Shown here in pieces: positions 1 to 7,861 of a stretch of 64,000 bases of DNA. Numbering within the stretch: position 1 is the stretch's first letter; every line of letters starts with the position of its first letter. Both the position numbers and the translations under genes were made by a program. The DNA is from Ferrovibrio sp. GTDB taxonomy: Bacteria > Pseudomonadota > Alphaproteobacteria > Ferrovibrionales > Ferrovibrionaceae. A model generated the notes under the pieces. That model ran no database searches. It was not told the DNA's origin and was given only the letters and a program-made list of their open reading frames with translations. The DNA lies in contig NZ_JAHBYG010000003.1 of the NCBI RefSeq assembly GCF_019636075.1, positions 62,001 through 126,000 on the forward strand, written 5' to 3'.

Positions 1-1680
1 GATTACGCAGACGACGAGGATCTCGAAGACGAGATGACGCCGCTGCCTGCCGCACGCAAGCTGGACGAGGGCAGCCGCGTAGAGCGCCCGAATACCCGCC
101 CGCGCACCGGCAAGCGCGCGGCCGCCGAAGCGCAGGTTTCGATGAAGCTGGGCGAGCCGACGGATTTCGAATTGCCCGAGCTTGGTCTGCTCAAGCCGCC
201 GCCGGCCGATTCCGGCCGCGAGAAGATCAACGAGGATGCGCTGGAGCAGAATGCGCGGATGCTGGAATCCGTGCTCAGCGAATTCGGCGTGCAGGGCGAG
301 ATCGTGAAAGTGCGTCCCGGCCCGGTGGTGACGCTGTATGAATTGGAGCCCGCGCCGGGCACCAAATCCAGCCGCGTGATCGGCCTGGCCGACGATATCG
401 CCCGCTCGATGAGCGCGCTCTCTGCCCGCGTGGCGGTGATCCCTGGCCGCAATGCCATCGGCATCGAATTGCCCAATGCCAAGCGCGAAACGGTTTACCT
501 GCGCGAATTGCTGGCCTCGGCGGAATTCGAGGCATCGTCCAACAAGCTGGCGCTGGCGCTCGGCAAGGATATCGGCGGCGGTGCCATCATCGCCGATCTG
601 GCGCGCATGCCGCATTTGCTGGTGGCCGGCACCACCGGCTCGGGCAAATCGGTGGCGATCAACACCATGATCCTGTCGCTGCTCTATCGCCTGACGCCGG
701 ATCAATGCCGCTTCATCATGGTCGATCCCAAGATGCTGGAATTGTCGGTCTATGACGGCATTCCGCATCTGCTGGCCCCGGTGGTGACCGAACCCGGCAA
801 GGCCGTGGTGGCGCTGAAATGGACCGTGCGCGAGATGGAGGACCGCTATCGCAAGATGTCGGAACTCGGCGTGCGCAATATCGCCTCCTACAACGAACGT
901 CTGGCCCAGGCGCGTGGCAAGGGCGAAACCTTGGGCCGCACGGTGCAGACCGGCTTCGATCCGGAAACCGGCAAGCCGATCTTCGAGGAACGGCCGTTGG
1001 ATCTGAATCCGCTGCCCTTCATCGTGGTGATCGTAGACGAGTTGGCCGATCTGATGCTGGTGGCCGGCAAGGATATCGAAGCCGCCATCCAGCGCCTGGC
1101 GCAGATGGCGCGTGCCGCCGGCATCCATCTGATCATGGCCACGCAGCGCCCGTCGGTGGACGTGATCACCGGCACCATCAAGGCCAACTTCCCCACCCGC
1201 ATCAGCTTCCAGGTGACATCGAAGATCGACAGCCGCACCATTCTGGGCGAACAGGGCGCCGAGCAGTTGCTGGGCATGGGCGATATGTTGTTCATGCCGG
1301 GCGCTGGCCGTATCCAGCGTGTGCATGGGCCGTTCGTGAGCGATGAGGAAGTCGAGCGCGTGGTGAAGGTGCTGAAGGATCAGGCCGAGCCGGTCTATGT
1401 CGAGGCGGTCACTGCCGATGCGGAAAGCAAGTTCGGCCTGCCGGGCATGGGCGGCGATGGCGAGGGCGGCGACGAGGCCGACCAGCTTTACGATCAGGCC
1501 GTGGCCCTGGTCTGCCGCGAACGCAAGGCTTCCACCAGTTTCATCCAGCGCCATCTGCAGATCGGCTATAACCGCGCCGCCCGCATCATGGAACGCATGG
1601 AAAAGGAAGGCGTGGTCGGCGCCGCCAACCATGTCGGCAAGCGCGAAGTGCTGGCCCGCGATATCGAGGCGGCGGAGTAA
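1..1680 (+). CDS. ftsK: DNA translocase FtsK, C-terminal part (5' end outside window)
   Basis: Motor part of the septal DNA pump that moves chromosome-dimer and terminus DNA to the daughter cells and activates XerCD at dif. The reading frame is open from base 1, so the N-terminal membrane domain and linker lie upstream of the window. Visible are the alpha/beta motor with Walker [10 protein letters not shown] (near base 630), a Walker B-like [10 protein letters not shown] (near 1030), and the [12 protein letters not shown] segment typical of FtsK/SpoIIIE. A C-terminal winged-helix gamma domain follows (about 1470-1650), which in the family reads KOPS sequences. The gene ends convergently with a TetR gene 33 bp away. 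Family assignment is secure. Confidence 0.96.
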   Translation, partial: DYADDEDLEDEMTPLPAARKLDEGSRVERPNTRPRTGKRAAAEAQVSMKLGEPTDFELPELGLLKPPPADSGREKINEDALEQNARMLESVLSEFGVQGEIVKVRPGPVVTLYELEPAPGTKSSRVIGLADDIARSMSALSARVAVIPGRNAIGIELPNAKRETVYLRELLASAEFEASSNKLALALGKDIGGGAIIADLARMPHLLVAGTTGSGKSVAINTMILSLLYRLTPDQCRFIMVDPKMLELSVYDGIPHLLAPVVTEPGKAVVALKWTVREMEDRYRKMSELGVRNIASYNERLAQARGKGETLGRTVQTGFDPETGKPIFEERPLDLNPLPFIVVIVDELADLMLVAGKDIEAAIQRLAQMARAAGIHLIMATQRPSVDVITGTIKANFPTRISFQVTSKIDSRTILGEQGAEQLLGMGDMLFMPGAGRIQRVHGPFVSDEEVERVVKVLKDQAEPVYVEAVTADAESKFGLPGMGGDGEGGDEADQLYDQAVALVCRERKASTSFIQRHLQIGYNRAARIMERMEKEGVVGAANHVGKREVLARDIEAAE

Positions 1681-1713
1681 TCTCCGCCGGCCTCACTCTT
1701 CTCTAAAAAACAA

Positions 1714-2298
1714 TCAGCCTTCCGCCAGCCTGAGTGCGGCCAGCTTCGCATTCTGCAAGGCGCGCTGGGATTCCGCCGCATCGTGTTTCAGCGCGCGGGC
1801 CAGGAGCAGGCCGCCCACCAGCACGGATAATACGGCCTGCGCGCGGTCTTCCTGCTGGCGGCGGCTGGCTGCCTGCACATGTTCGGTGAACAGCGCCAGC
1901 AGCTTTGCGATGCCGTCTTCATAGGCGGCCTGGATGACGCCGCCGGCGCGTTGCACTTCCATGCCGATGCTGGCCATCACGCAGCCATGTTGCGGCTGGT
2001 CGCGGTGTGCCTCGCTTAAGTAAGTATCGATCAGGGCTTCCAGGCCCTTGCCTGGCGGTGCCTTCGCGGTGATCGCCGCCAGGCGCGCCCGCATATGGGC
2101 GAAGCCGGCTTCCACGGCTGCCGCAGCCAGGTCTTCCTTGGATGCGAAATGCCGGTAAAAGCCGCCATGGGTGAGGCCGGCTTCGGCCATCACCTCGGCC
2201 ACACCGGTTTCGGCCAGGCCCTTGCCGCGGATCATCCGGCCGGCGGTTTTGACGATCTGGCGGCGGGTTTCCGCCTTTTCTTCCGATGAGCGACGCAT
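1714..2298 (-). CDS. TetR/AcrR family transcriptional regulator
   Basis: A 194-aa repressor-type protein. Residues about 12-58 form the TetR helix-turn-helix (RRQIVKTAGRMIRGKG, then GLTHGGFYRHFASKEDL), and the rest is a helical ligand-binding domain. It is transcribed divergently from a thiolase gene with 99 bp between the start codons, and that gap holds a perfect 24-bp palindrome. The inference is that it represses itself and the thiolase and responds to an acyl-CoA or a related ligand. The effector cannot be read from the sequence. ATG start with an AAAAGG-type ribosome site. Confidence 0.9.
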   Translation of the reverse strand: MRRSSEEKAETRRQIVKTAGRMIRGKGLAETGVAEVMAEAGLTHGGFYRHFASKEDLAAAAVEAGFAHMRARLAAITAKAPPGKGLEALIDTYLSEAHRDQPQHGCVMASIGMEVQRAGGVIQAAYEDGIAKLLALFTEHVQAASRRQQEDRAQAVLSVLVGGLLLARALKHDAAESQRALQNAKLAALRLAEG

Positions 2299-2324
2299 GG
2301 CAGCCTTTTAGCACGGAATAGAGC

Positions 2325-2356
2325 TTGACGTTTAGATGATATATATCATCTAAATT
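2325..2356 (+). promoter_or_regulatory. Candidate thiolase promoter with embedded TetR operator
   Basis: Bases 2331-2354 are a perfect 24-bp palindrome with half-site TTTAGATGATAT. TTGACG at 2325-2330 makes a good -35, and TCTAAA at 2349-2354 is an acceptable -10 with 18-bp spacing. The palindrome would therefore fill the promoter spacer of the rightward gene, a classical repressor position. It lies between divergent tetR and thiolase genes, and no other regulator gene is adjacent. The operator call is strong; the exact promoter boxes are inferred. Confidence 0.8.
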
Positions 2357-2397
2357 ACCAGAGACCTGCCACTGAGGCCTGTAGAAGGAACAAAGCC

Positions 2398-3600
2398 ATG
2401 TCCGAGATCGCTGTCGCAGCCCATGATCCTATCGTGATCGCCTCCGCCATCCGCACGCCGCTCGGCCGTTTCGGCGGCGCGCTGGCCAGCGTGCCGGGCA
2501 ACGAACTCGGCGCTGTCGTGATCAAGGAAGCCTTGGCGCGTGCCGGCGTGGCGGGCGCGCAGGTGGATGAAGTGCTGATGGGCTGCGTGTTGCCGGCCGG
2601 CCAGGGCCAGGCTCCGGCACGCCAGGCGGCGCGCAAGGCCGGGCTTCCCGATCATGTGGGCGCCGTGACGGTGAACAAGGTTTGCGGTTCCGGTATGCGC
2701 GCCACCATGCTGGCGCATGACATGCTGCGGGCCGGTTCGGCGCGCATCATGGTGGCGGGCGGCATGGAGAGCATGTCGGGTGCGCCGTATCTGCTGCCGC
2801 AGATGCGTTTCGGCCATAAGGCCGGCCATGCCAAGGTGCTGGATCATATGATGTTGGATGGCTTGGAAGATGCCTATGAACGCGACCGCGCCATGGGCAC
2901 ATTCGGCGAGCAATGCGCCGAGAAATACGGCTTCACCCGCGCCGAACAGGATGCCTATGCCATCGAAACCCTGATGCGTGCGCGCAAGGCGATTGAAAGC
3001 GGCTGGTTCGATGCCGAAACCATCGCCGTCGCGCCGCAGGCCAAGGGCGCCGAGCCGCTGGCCCGCGATGAGAATCCGCACAAGGTGAATCCGGACAAGA
3101 TTCCGACCCTGAAGGCCGCCTTCAAGCAGAATGGCACCATCACGCCGGCCAGTTCATCGGCCAATGCCGATGGCGCGGCGGCGCTCGTGTTGACCCGCCT
3201 TTCCACCGCGCAGGAAAACGGCCTGCCGGTGGTGGCAACCATTCTGGGCCATGCCGTGCATGCCCAGGCGCCGGATTGGTTCACCACGGCGCCGATCCCC
3301 GCCATCCGCAAGCTGCTGGATAAAGTGGGCTGGAGCATCAACGATGTGGATCTGTTCGAGATCAACGAGGCCTTTGCCGCCGTGCCGATGGCGGCGATGC
3401 GCGACCTCAATATCGGGCATGACCGCCTCAATATCTTCGGCGGCGCCTGCGCTCTGGGCCATCCGATCGGCGCCACCGGCGCGCGCATCATCGTCACCCT
3501 GCTGAATGCGCTCAAGCATAGCGGCGGCAAGCGCGGCATCGCCTCGCTGTGCATCGGCGGCGGCGAAGCCACCGCGATTGCCGTGGAGCGGGTGGATTAA
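2398..3600 (+). CDS. Acetyl-CoA C-acetyltransferase (thiolase)
   Basis: A 400-aa thiolase, the usual family length. It catalyses reversible Claisen condensation or thiolysis of acyl-CoA, so it could serve PHB synthesis, ketone-body use or beta-oxidation. The nucleophilic Cys is about residue 96 (NKVCGSGM). The NEAFA motif, His about 355 (ALGHPIG) and second catalytic Cys about 385 (LCIGGG) are all present. The start has a clear AGAAGGA ribosome site. No phaB or phaC neighbour is seen, so the pathway is open. The divergent TetR regulator and the palindrome suggest induction by a substrate. The stop codon overlaps the end of the convergent RNA methyltransferase by 4 bp. Confidence 0.92.
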   Translation: MSEIAVAAHDPIVIASAIRTPLGRFGGALASVPGNELGAVVIKEALARAGVAGAQVDEVLMGCVLPAGQGQAPARQAARKAGLPDHVGAVTVNKVCGSGMRATMLAHDMLRAGSARIMVAGGMESMSGAPYLLPQMRFGHKAGHAKVLDHMMLDGLEDAYERDRAMGTFGEQCAEKYGFTRAEQDAYAIETLMRARKAIESGWFDAETIAVAPQAKGAEPLARDENPHKVNPDKIPTLKAAFKQNGTITPASSSANADGAAALVLTRLSTAQENGLPVVATILGHAVHAQAPDWFTTAPIPAIRKLLDKVGWSINDVDLFEINEAFAAVPMAAMRDLNIGHDRLNIFGGACALGHPIGATGARIIVTLLNALKHSGGKRGIASLCIGGGEATAIAVERVD

Positions 3601-4124
3601 GACTTCACGACCCGCTTGGCAGCCCGGCCGCCGGTATCCACCAGCGGCTGCGCCTTGCCCAACGGCGAAAGCGGGCGCTCGGCGAATTTGCCGAGCGTGA
3701 TCAGCCGGTCATACATCACGATGGCGCCGGCCACGCCCACATTCACGCAGAAGCTGGTGGGGATTTTGATCACATGGTCGCAGCGCGCCACCAGTTCCGG
3801 GCTGAGCGAGCCTTGCTCGGGCCCCAGCACATAAGCGGCGTGCAGCGGATGGCGGAAGCTGGGCAGTTCCACTGCCGTGTCGATCAGTTCCACCCCCACC
3901 AGCTTGCAGCCCTGCGGCAGCGTGAGGCTGGCGGCGGAATCGAACACATACCAGGGCAGGGCTTCCGGCGTGCGGCTGGTATCGGAACGCGCGGCTGTCA
4001 CCGAATAGGTGGCGTCGATGGTGAAAACGAAGCTGGCGCCGAAGGCATGCGCGGTGCGGAAGAGGGTGCCGGCATTCATCGGCTTGCTCATCCGCTCGGT
4101 CCCGATTCCGAAAAAACCACGCAT
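3597..4124 (-). CDS. SpoU/TrmH-family RNA 2'-O-methyltransferase
   Basis: A 175-aa protein of the SPOUT class, which methylates ribose 2'-OH in tRNA or rRNA using S-adenosylmethionine. It keeps the family landmarks: an N-terminal N-x-G-x-x-R-like stretch (NAGTLFRTAHAFG), the glycine-rich LGPEQGSLS loop, and the C-terminal knot motif IPTSFCVNVGVAGAIVMYDR. The ATG at 4124 has an AGGCGGA ribosome site 6 nt upstream; a TTG at 4130 is the alternative. The substrate RNA cannot be assigned. It is convergent with the thiolase, and its start lies 56 bp from that of the divergent asparaginase. Confidence 0.87.
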   Translation of the reverse strand: MRGFFGIGTERMSKPMNAGTLFRTAHAFGASFVFTIDATYSVTAARSDTSRTPEALPWYVFDSAASLTLPQGCKLVGVELIDTAVELPSFRHPLHAAYVLGPEQGSLSPELVARCDHVIKIPTSFCVNVGVAGAIVMYDRLITLGKFAERPLSPLGKAQPLVDTGGRAAKRVVKS

Positions 4125-4180
4125 CGCCAATCCGCCTCGTTCTCGTGTATAAGGCTCCCGAACTGATGGGAGAGAAAGTC

Positions 4181-5215
4181 ATGTCCGGCCTGTTCGGTCC
4201 ATTACCGGTGCCCGGGTCTGCGCCCTTTATTGTCGAGGTTCGGCGCGGCGCGCAAGTGGAAAGCCGCCATGCCGTGGTGGCTATCGTGGTGGATGGCGAT
4301 GGCAAACGGGTGGCCGCCTGGGGCGATGCCGATGCCAGCTATTTCCCGCGCTCCTCCAACAAAGCCTTGCAAGCGTTACCATTGCTGGAAACCGGCGCCG
4401 CCGATGCGGCCGGGCTCAGCCAGGCTGAAATCGCTCTGGCCGGGGCTTCCCATGGCGGCGAGAGCGGCCATACCGAAGCGGTGGCGGCCTGGTTGAAGCG
4501 GATCGGCGTGGCGCCGGAGCAACTCGAATGCGGTGCGCATTGGCCTTATAACGAGGATAGCGCCCGCGCGCTGGCCCGTGCCGGCCAGCTTCCCAGCAAC
4601 CTGCATAACAATTGTTCCGGCAAACATGCCGGCATGGTCACCCTGGCGCGCCATCTGGGTGTGCCGTTGGAGGGGTATGTGAAGCCCGATCATCCGGTGC
4701 AGCGCGCCGTTACGGCCGCGATCGAGGATGTTTGCGGCCATCGCTTCGCGCCCGATGAAATCGGTGTGGATGGCTGTTCGATGCCCACCATGGCAATGCC
4801 GCTTTACAACCTGGCCCATGGCTTTGCCAAATGCATCACCGGCAATGGTCTGGCGCCGGAACGTGCCAAGGCTGCCAAACGGTTTGCCCAGGCGGTGATC
4901 GCCGAGCCGTTCTTCATTGCCGGCAATGGCCGTTTCTGCACGCTGGCCATGCAGGCAGGGCGCGGGCGGTTCATCGTAAAGACCGGAGCGGAGGGTGTGT
5001 ATACGGCCGCCAGTGCCGAGCTTGGCGTGGGTATCGCGCTGAAGGCGTTGGATGGCACCACGCGTGCGGCGCAAACCGCCATCGGTGCGGTGTTGGATCA
5101 TCTGGGGTTGTTGGATGATGCGGCGCGCGAAATGCTGCAGCCGATGGTGCAGCCGGTGATGAGCAATTGGCGCGGTATCCGCGTCGGCGATATCGGTCTG
5201 GCGCCGGTTGCTTAA
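4181..5215 (+). CDS. L-asparaginase II family protein (rhizobial type)
   Basis: A 344-aa protein matching the Asparaginase_II family (the rhizobial thermolabile type, unrelated to the E. coli enzymes), which hydrolyses asparagine to aspartate and ammonia. Family landmarks are FPRSSNKALQALP with the Ser and Lys, GASHGGE, NNCSGKHAGM, and the Cys-containing DGCSMPTMAMPL. The start was set at the ATG at 4181, because GGGAGAG (4168-4174) is correctly spaced for it; an in-frame ATG further upstream would include this ribosome site. It ends convergently with the kinase-like gene, sharing 4 bp. Confidence 0.85.
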   Translation: MSGLFGPLPVPGSAPFIVEVRRGAQVESRHAVVAIVVDGDGKRVAAWGDADASYFPRSSNKALQALPLLETGAADAAGLSQAEIALAGASHGGESGHTEAVAAWLKRIGVAPEQLECGAHWPYNEDSARALARAGQLPSNLHNNCSGKHAGMVTLARHLGVPLEGYVKPDHPVQRAVTAAIEDVCGHRFAPDEIGVDGCSMPTMAMPLYNLAHGFAKCITGNGLAPERAKAAKRFAQAVIAEPFFIAGNGRFCTLAMQAGRGRFIVKTGAEGVYTAASAELGVGIALKALDGTTRAAQTAIGAVLDHLGLLDDAAREMLQPMVQPVMSNWRGIRVGDIGLAPVA

Positions 5216-5997
5216 TTCAGCGCCGCGTTCAATGCGGCTTCGGCGGCCAGCGCCTGGCGGATATCGCGGCCGGCCTTGGCGGCGAAGGGTTTGGCCAGCC
5301 GGATAACCCAGCCGATGCGGCGATGCAGGCGCAGTAATTCTGCGCGGGTTTCGGCATTGGCAGCCTGCACCAATTGTCTGGCTAGTGGCACAAGCAGAGG
5401 TGAGGCCGCATTGCGGTCATAACGCGTGAGGGAATAGAGAAACAGCAGCAGGTCGCGGGCTTGCCGTTGTGCTTGCGTCATGCCGGGCAGGTCGTGATCC
5501 TCCAGGTCCAGCAGGCCCGGCTTGCCGTCGGTCCAACTGAAGTTGCGGATTTGCGCGCCGCCATGCCAATGTCCGCCGGCATGCAGGCGGCTCAGCAGAT
5601 CGGCACAGGCTTCGATCAAGCCGCGGCGCTGTGCCGGATCGTTTTCGCGGCCCAAAAGGCTCTCCACTGATTGGCCGGCATCGCCCAGCAGCAACCACGC
5701 ATCGGTCAGCGCCAGCACCGGCGGTACCGGCCAACCATCGGCGGCCAGCTTTTGCAGGGCTTCGGCCTCGGCACGTAAGCCGGCTTGGCCGGCACTTTGC
5801 CGCGCGGGTTTCAGCATGGCCAGGCCGGTGAGCAGGGCGAGGCCGCGTTGCATCAGCACCGACGAGCGCAGGCGCGGCAAACCAGGCCGTTTCACCCAAA
5901 GCCTGCGGCCGTCATGTTCCAGTGAAAACACCCGCTCGCGGGCTGTGGCGCCCAGGCTGCGGATGGCCGCCTGCAATGCGGCGGAAGGCTGGTTCAT
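5212..5997 (-). CDS. Kinase-like protein, possible pseudokinase
   Basis: A 261-aa protein with the layout of a small protein-kinase-fold enzyme such as the Kdo/WaaP or RIO-like families. It has LWVKRP (Lys about 36 as ATP-binding Lys), RAEAEAL as the possible alphaC glutamate, HWHGGAQIRN as catalytic loop (143-152), and LLDLED as metal-binding loop (Asp 164). The usual HGD or HRD aspartate is replaced: the loop reads HGG, although Asn 152 is kept. It could be an altered-mechanism kinase or a pseudokinase. It starts 7 bp after the cobW stop, so the two are probably co-transcribed. Substrate unknown. Confidence 0.6.
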   Translation of the reverse strand: MNQPSAALQAAIRSLGATARERVFSLEHDGRRLWVKRPGLPRLRSSVLMQRGLALLTGLAMLKPARQSAGQAGLRAEAEALQKLAADGWPVPPVLALTDAWLLLGDAGQSVESLLGRENDPAQRRGLIEACADLLSRLHAGGHWHGGAQIRNFSWTDGKPGLLDLEDHDLPGMTQAQRQARDLLLFLYSLTRYDRNAASPLLVPLARQLVQAANAETRAELLRLHRRIGWVIRLAKPFAAKAGRDIRQALAAEAALNAALN

Positions 5998-6004
5998 GGC
6001 GCGA

Positions 6005-7186
6005 TCAGGATGCCGCTTGCTGGGGCGCGGGGGTGGATTCCTTCAGCGCGACCAGGGTGTTTTCGATTATCGCACGATCCAGGTCGCGGGTGATGAACAC
6101 GATGCGGCTGCGGTGATCGGCATCCGGCCAGGCCGGAATGGTGGCCGGCGGATGAAACAGATGCTGCACGCCATGCACCACCACCGGGCGGTCCACGCCC
6201 TGCACATTCATCAGCCCTTTCACGCGCAACAGATTGTCGCCGCGATAAGCCGCCAGCATGTCCAGCCAGGTGGCCAGGATATTCCATTCGAAAGGTTCGT
6301 CGAAGGTGATGCAGAACGAACTGATGGAATTGTCGTGGCGGTTCACATCCAGCTTGCCATCCGGGGTGAGGGGATGGCCATGCGAGTCATGCCCGTGATG
6401 CTCATGCCCATGATCATGATGCCCGTGATCATGGTGATCGTGGTGATGATGATCGTGGTCATGGTCATGGTCATGGTGATGATGGTCATGGTCATGGCCG
6501 CCATAGGCCTCGGCGCGCAGCCAGTTCTGCGCATTGAAGCTTTTGGTGGTGGGGTCGTACAGGCCGGCATTGAACAGCGGCCCGGGCTCTATCTCGCCCA
6601 ATACAGCCGGCAGGATCGGCGCGGCGGGATTGAGATGGCGCAAGCGATGCTTCAATTCAGCCGTTACGGCCGGGGCGGCCAGATCGGTCTTGCTCAGCAC
6701 GATACGGTCGGCCATGGCAGCCTGCTTCACGGCTTCGGCATGATTGTCCAGCGTGCTGCTGCCATTCACCGCATCCACCAGGGTGATCACGCTTTCCAGC
6801 CGGAAACGTTCGGATACCACCGGGTCGGTCATCAATGTGTGCAGCACCGGGGCGGGATCGGCCAGGCCGGTGGTTTCGATCACCACGCGCTTGAACGGTT
6901 TCACCTCGCCGCGCTCGCGCTTGCCCATCAATTCACGCAGGGTGTTCACCAGGTCGCCGCGCACGGTGCAGCACAGGCAGCCCGAGGCGAGCAGAACGGT
7001 ATCTTCGCTGCTGGAAGCGATCAGCGCATGATCCAGGCCGATCTCTCCGAATTCGTTCACGATCACGGCGGTTTCGCCCATATCGGGATGCCGCAGCAGG
7101 CGGTTGAGCAAGGTGCTTTTGCCAGCGCCGAGAAAGCCGGTGATCACAGAGACCGGAACGCGCAGATCGACAACCTGATTGCTCAT
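6005..7186 (-). CDS. CobW/COG0523-family GTPase with His-rich insertion
   Basis: A 393-aa P-loop GTPase of the metal-chaperone family. Residues 17-25 are the Walker A GFLGAGKST, and Cys 71, 73 and 74 form the metal-binding GCLCC motif. Residues about 231-271 are an extreme His/Asp tract, followed by the CobW C-terminal domain. Members load zinc or other metals into client proteins, or act in cobalamin synthesis. No cobalamin genes are nearby, so a zinc-chaperone role is the better guess. AAAGGGG precedes the ATG. I found no obvious Zur-type palindrome in the 78 bp between this start and the upstream nuclease gene. Confidence 0.88.
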   Translation of the reverse strand: MSNQVVDLRVPVSVITGFLGAGKSTLLNRLLRHPDMGETAVIVNEFGEIGLDHALIASSSEDTVLLASGCLCCTVRGDLVNTLRELMGKRERGEVKPFKRVVIETTGLADPAPVLHTLMTDPVVSERFRLESVITLVDAVNGSSTLDNHAEAVKQAAMADRIVLSKTDLAAPAVTAELKHRLRHLNPAAPILPAVLGEIEPGPLFNAGLYDPTTKSFNAQNWLRAEAYGGHDHDHHHHDHDHDHDHHHHDHHDHGHHDHGHEHHGHDSHGHPLTPDGKLDVNRHDNSISSFCITFDEPFEWNILATWLDMLAAYRGDNLLRVKGLMNVQGVDRPVVVHGVQHLFHPPATIPAWPDADHRSRIVFITRDLDRAIIENTLVALKESTPAPQQAAS

Positions 7187-7264
7187 GGCGAAAACCCCTT
7201 TTGTTGAGGTCTTATTTCGGCAATGTGGGGCGGAAAGTCCAGCCCTCCCGGCAGCAGAAGGCGG

Positions 7265-7714
7265 TTACGGGCACCAGGGCCGCTTGGTGCCCCCGTCATA
7301 GCGCCGCGCCAGGCCTTGCGCGATCAGGGTTTCGCCCAGATCGGATCTGCCATCGGCGCTTTGCACCCGGCCCACCACGCGGCGGCCGTATTTGTCATGG
7401 CTCAGATCGCGCAGTACCACCGGCTTGTTGCGCTCCAGCCAGTCGCTGGCCAGCTTCGTTGCAGCCTCGGCCGCCTCGCGCTCGGCGGTGCATTTGCTGC
7501 GCTTTTCCGGGGTATCGATGCCTTCCAGCCGCACCCGGGTGGTCACCCGCTGGTCCAGCCAGATCAATGCCACCACTTCCATCGTATCGCCATCGATCAC
7601 GCGCGCTTGTTCCACGGCAACCGGGCCAGGCAACGGAGGTTCTGCGGCGGCTATCTGGCTGATCGGCAGCAAAGCCAAACCAAGAATAGACAATATGGAT
7701 GTGGAATTATTCAT
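7265..7714 (-). CDS. Secreted thermonuclease-like nuclease (SNase domain)
   Basis: A 149-aa protein with an N-terminal signal peptide (about residues 1-24, ending AAA) and a staphylococcal-nuclease fold. Core motifs are VIDGDT, VRLEGIDTPE and the late DKYGRRVVGRV, which carry the metal-binding acids and the arginines of the active site. The predicted role is hydrolysis of DNA or RNA in the periplasm or outside the cell. The ribosome site is weak, and the upstream region is distinctly AT-rich compared with its surroundings. Confidence 0.82.
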   Translation of the reverse strand: MNNSTSILSILGLALLPISQIAAAEPPLPGPVAVEQARVIDGDTMEVVALIWLDQRVTTRVRLEGIDTPEKRSKCTAEREAAEAATKLASDWLERNKPVVLRDLSHDKYGRRVVGRVQSADGRSDLGETLIAQGLARRYDGGTKRPWCP

Positions 7715-7861
7715 AGATATACTTATACGGGTTTTATACGAACAAATAAACTATATATGTTCTTATAATTCCCTAAGGTTGCGCAAAGCAAGATAAATCC
7801 CTTTTCATGGGGATATTTCCCTGAATTTTACAGACAACAAGCGAGGCCGGTGCGGCGGGGT
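7715..7861. other. AT-rich intergenic region between comM and nuclease
   Basis: About 147 bp, much richer in A and T than the flanking genes. It must hold the nuclease promoter, on the minus strand with several TATA-like runs. It may also hold a weak comM terminator: ATCCC and GGGAT (7797-7814) pair and are followed on the minus strand by a T-rich stretch. No conserved operator was recognised. Confidence 0.5.

Noticed and set aside
5522-7207. Plus-strand open frame with a Met/Val repeat tract
   Set aside because: The repeat is the complement of the CobW His tract; the frame spans two real minus-strand genes and has no start or domain support.
7187-7264. Zur operator upstream of the CobW GTPase
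   Set aside because: No palindromic AT-rich site of the expected form is present in the 78-bp gap.
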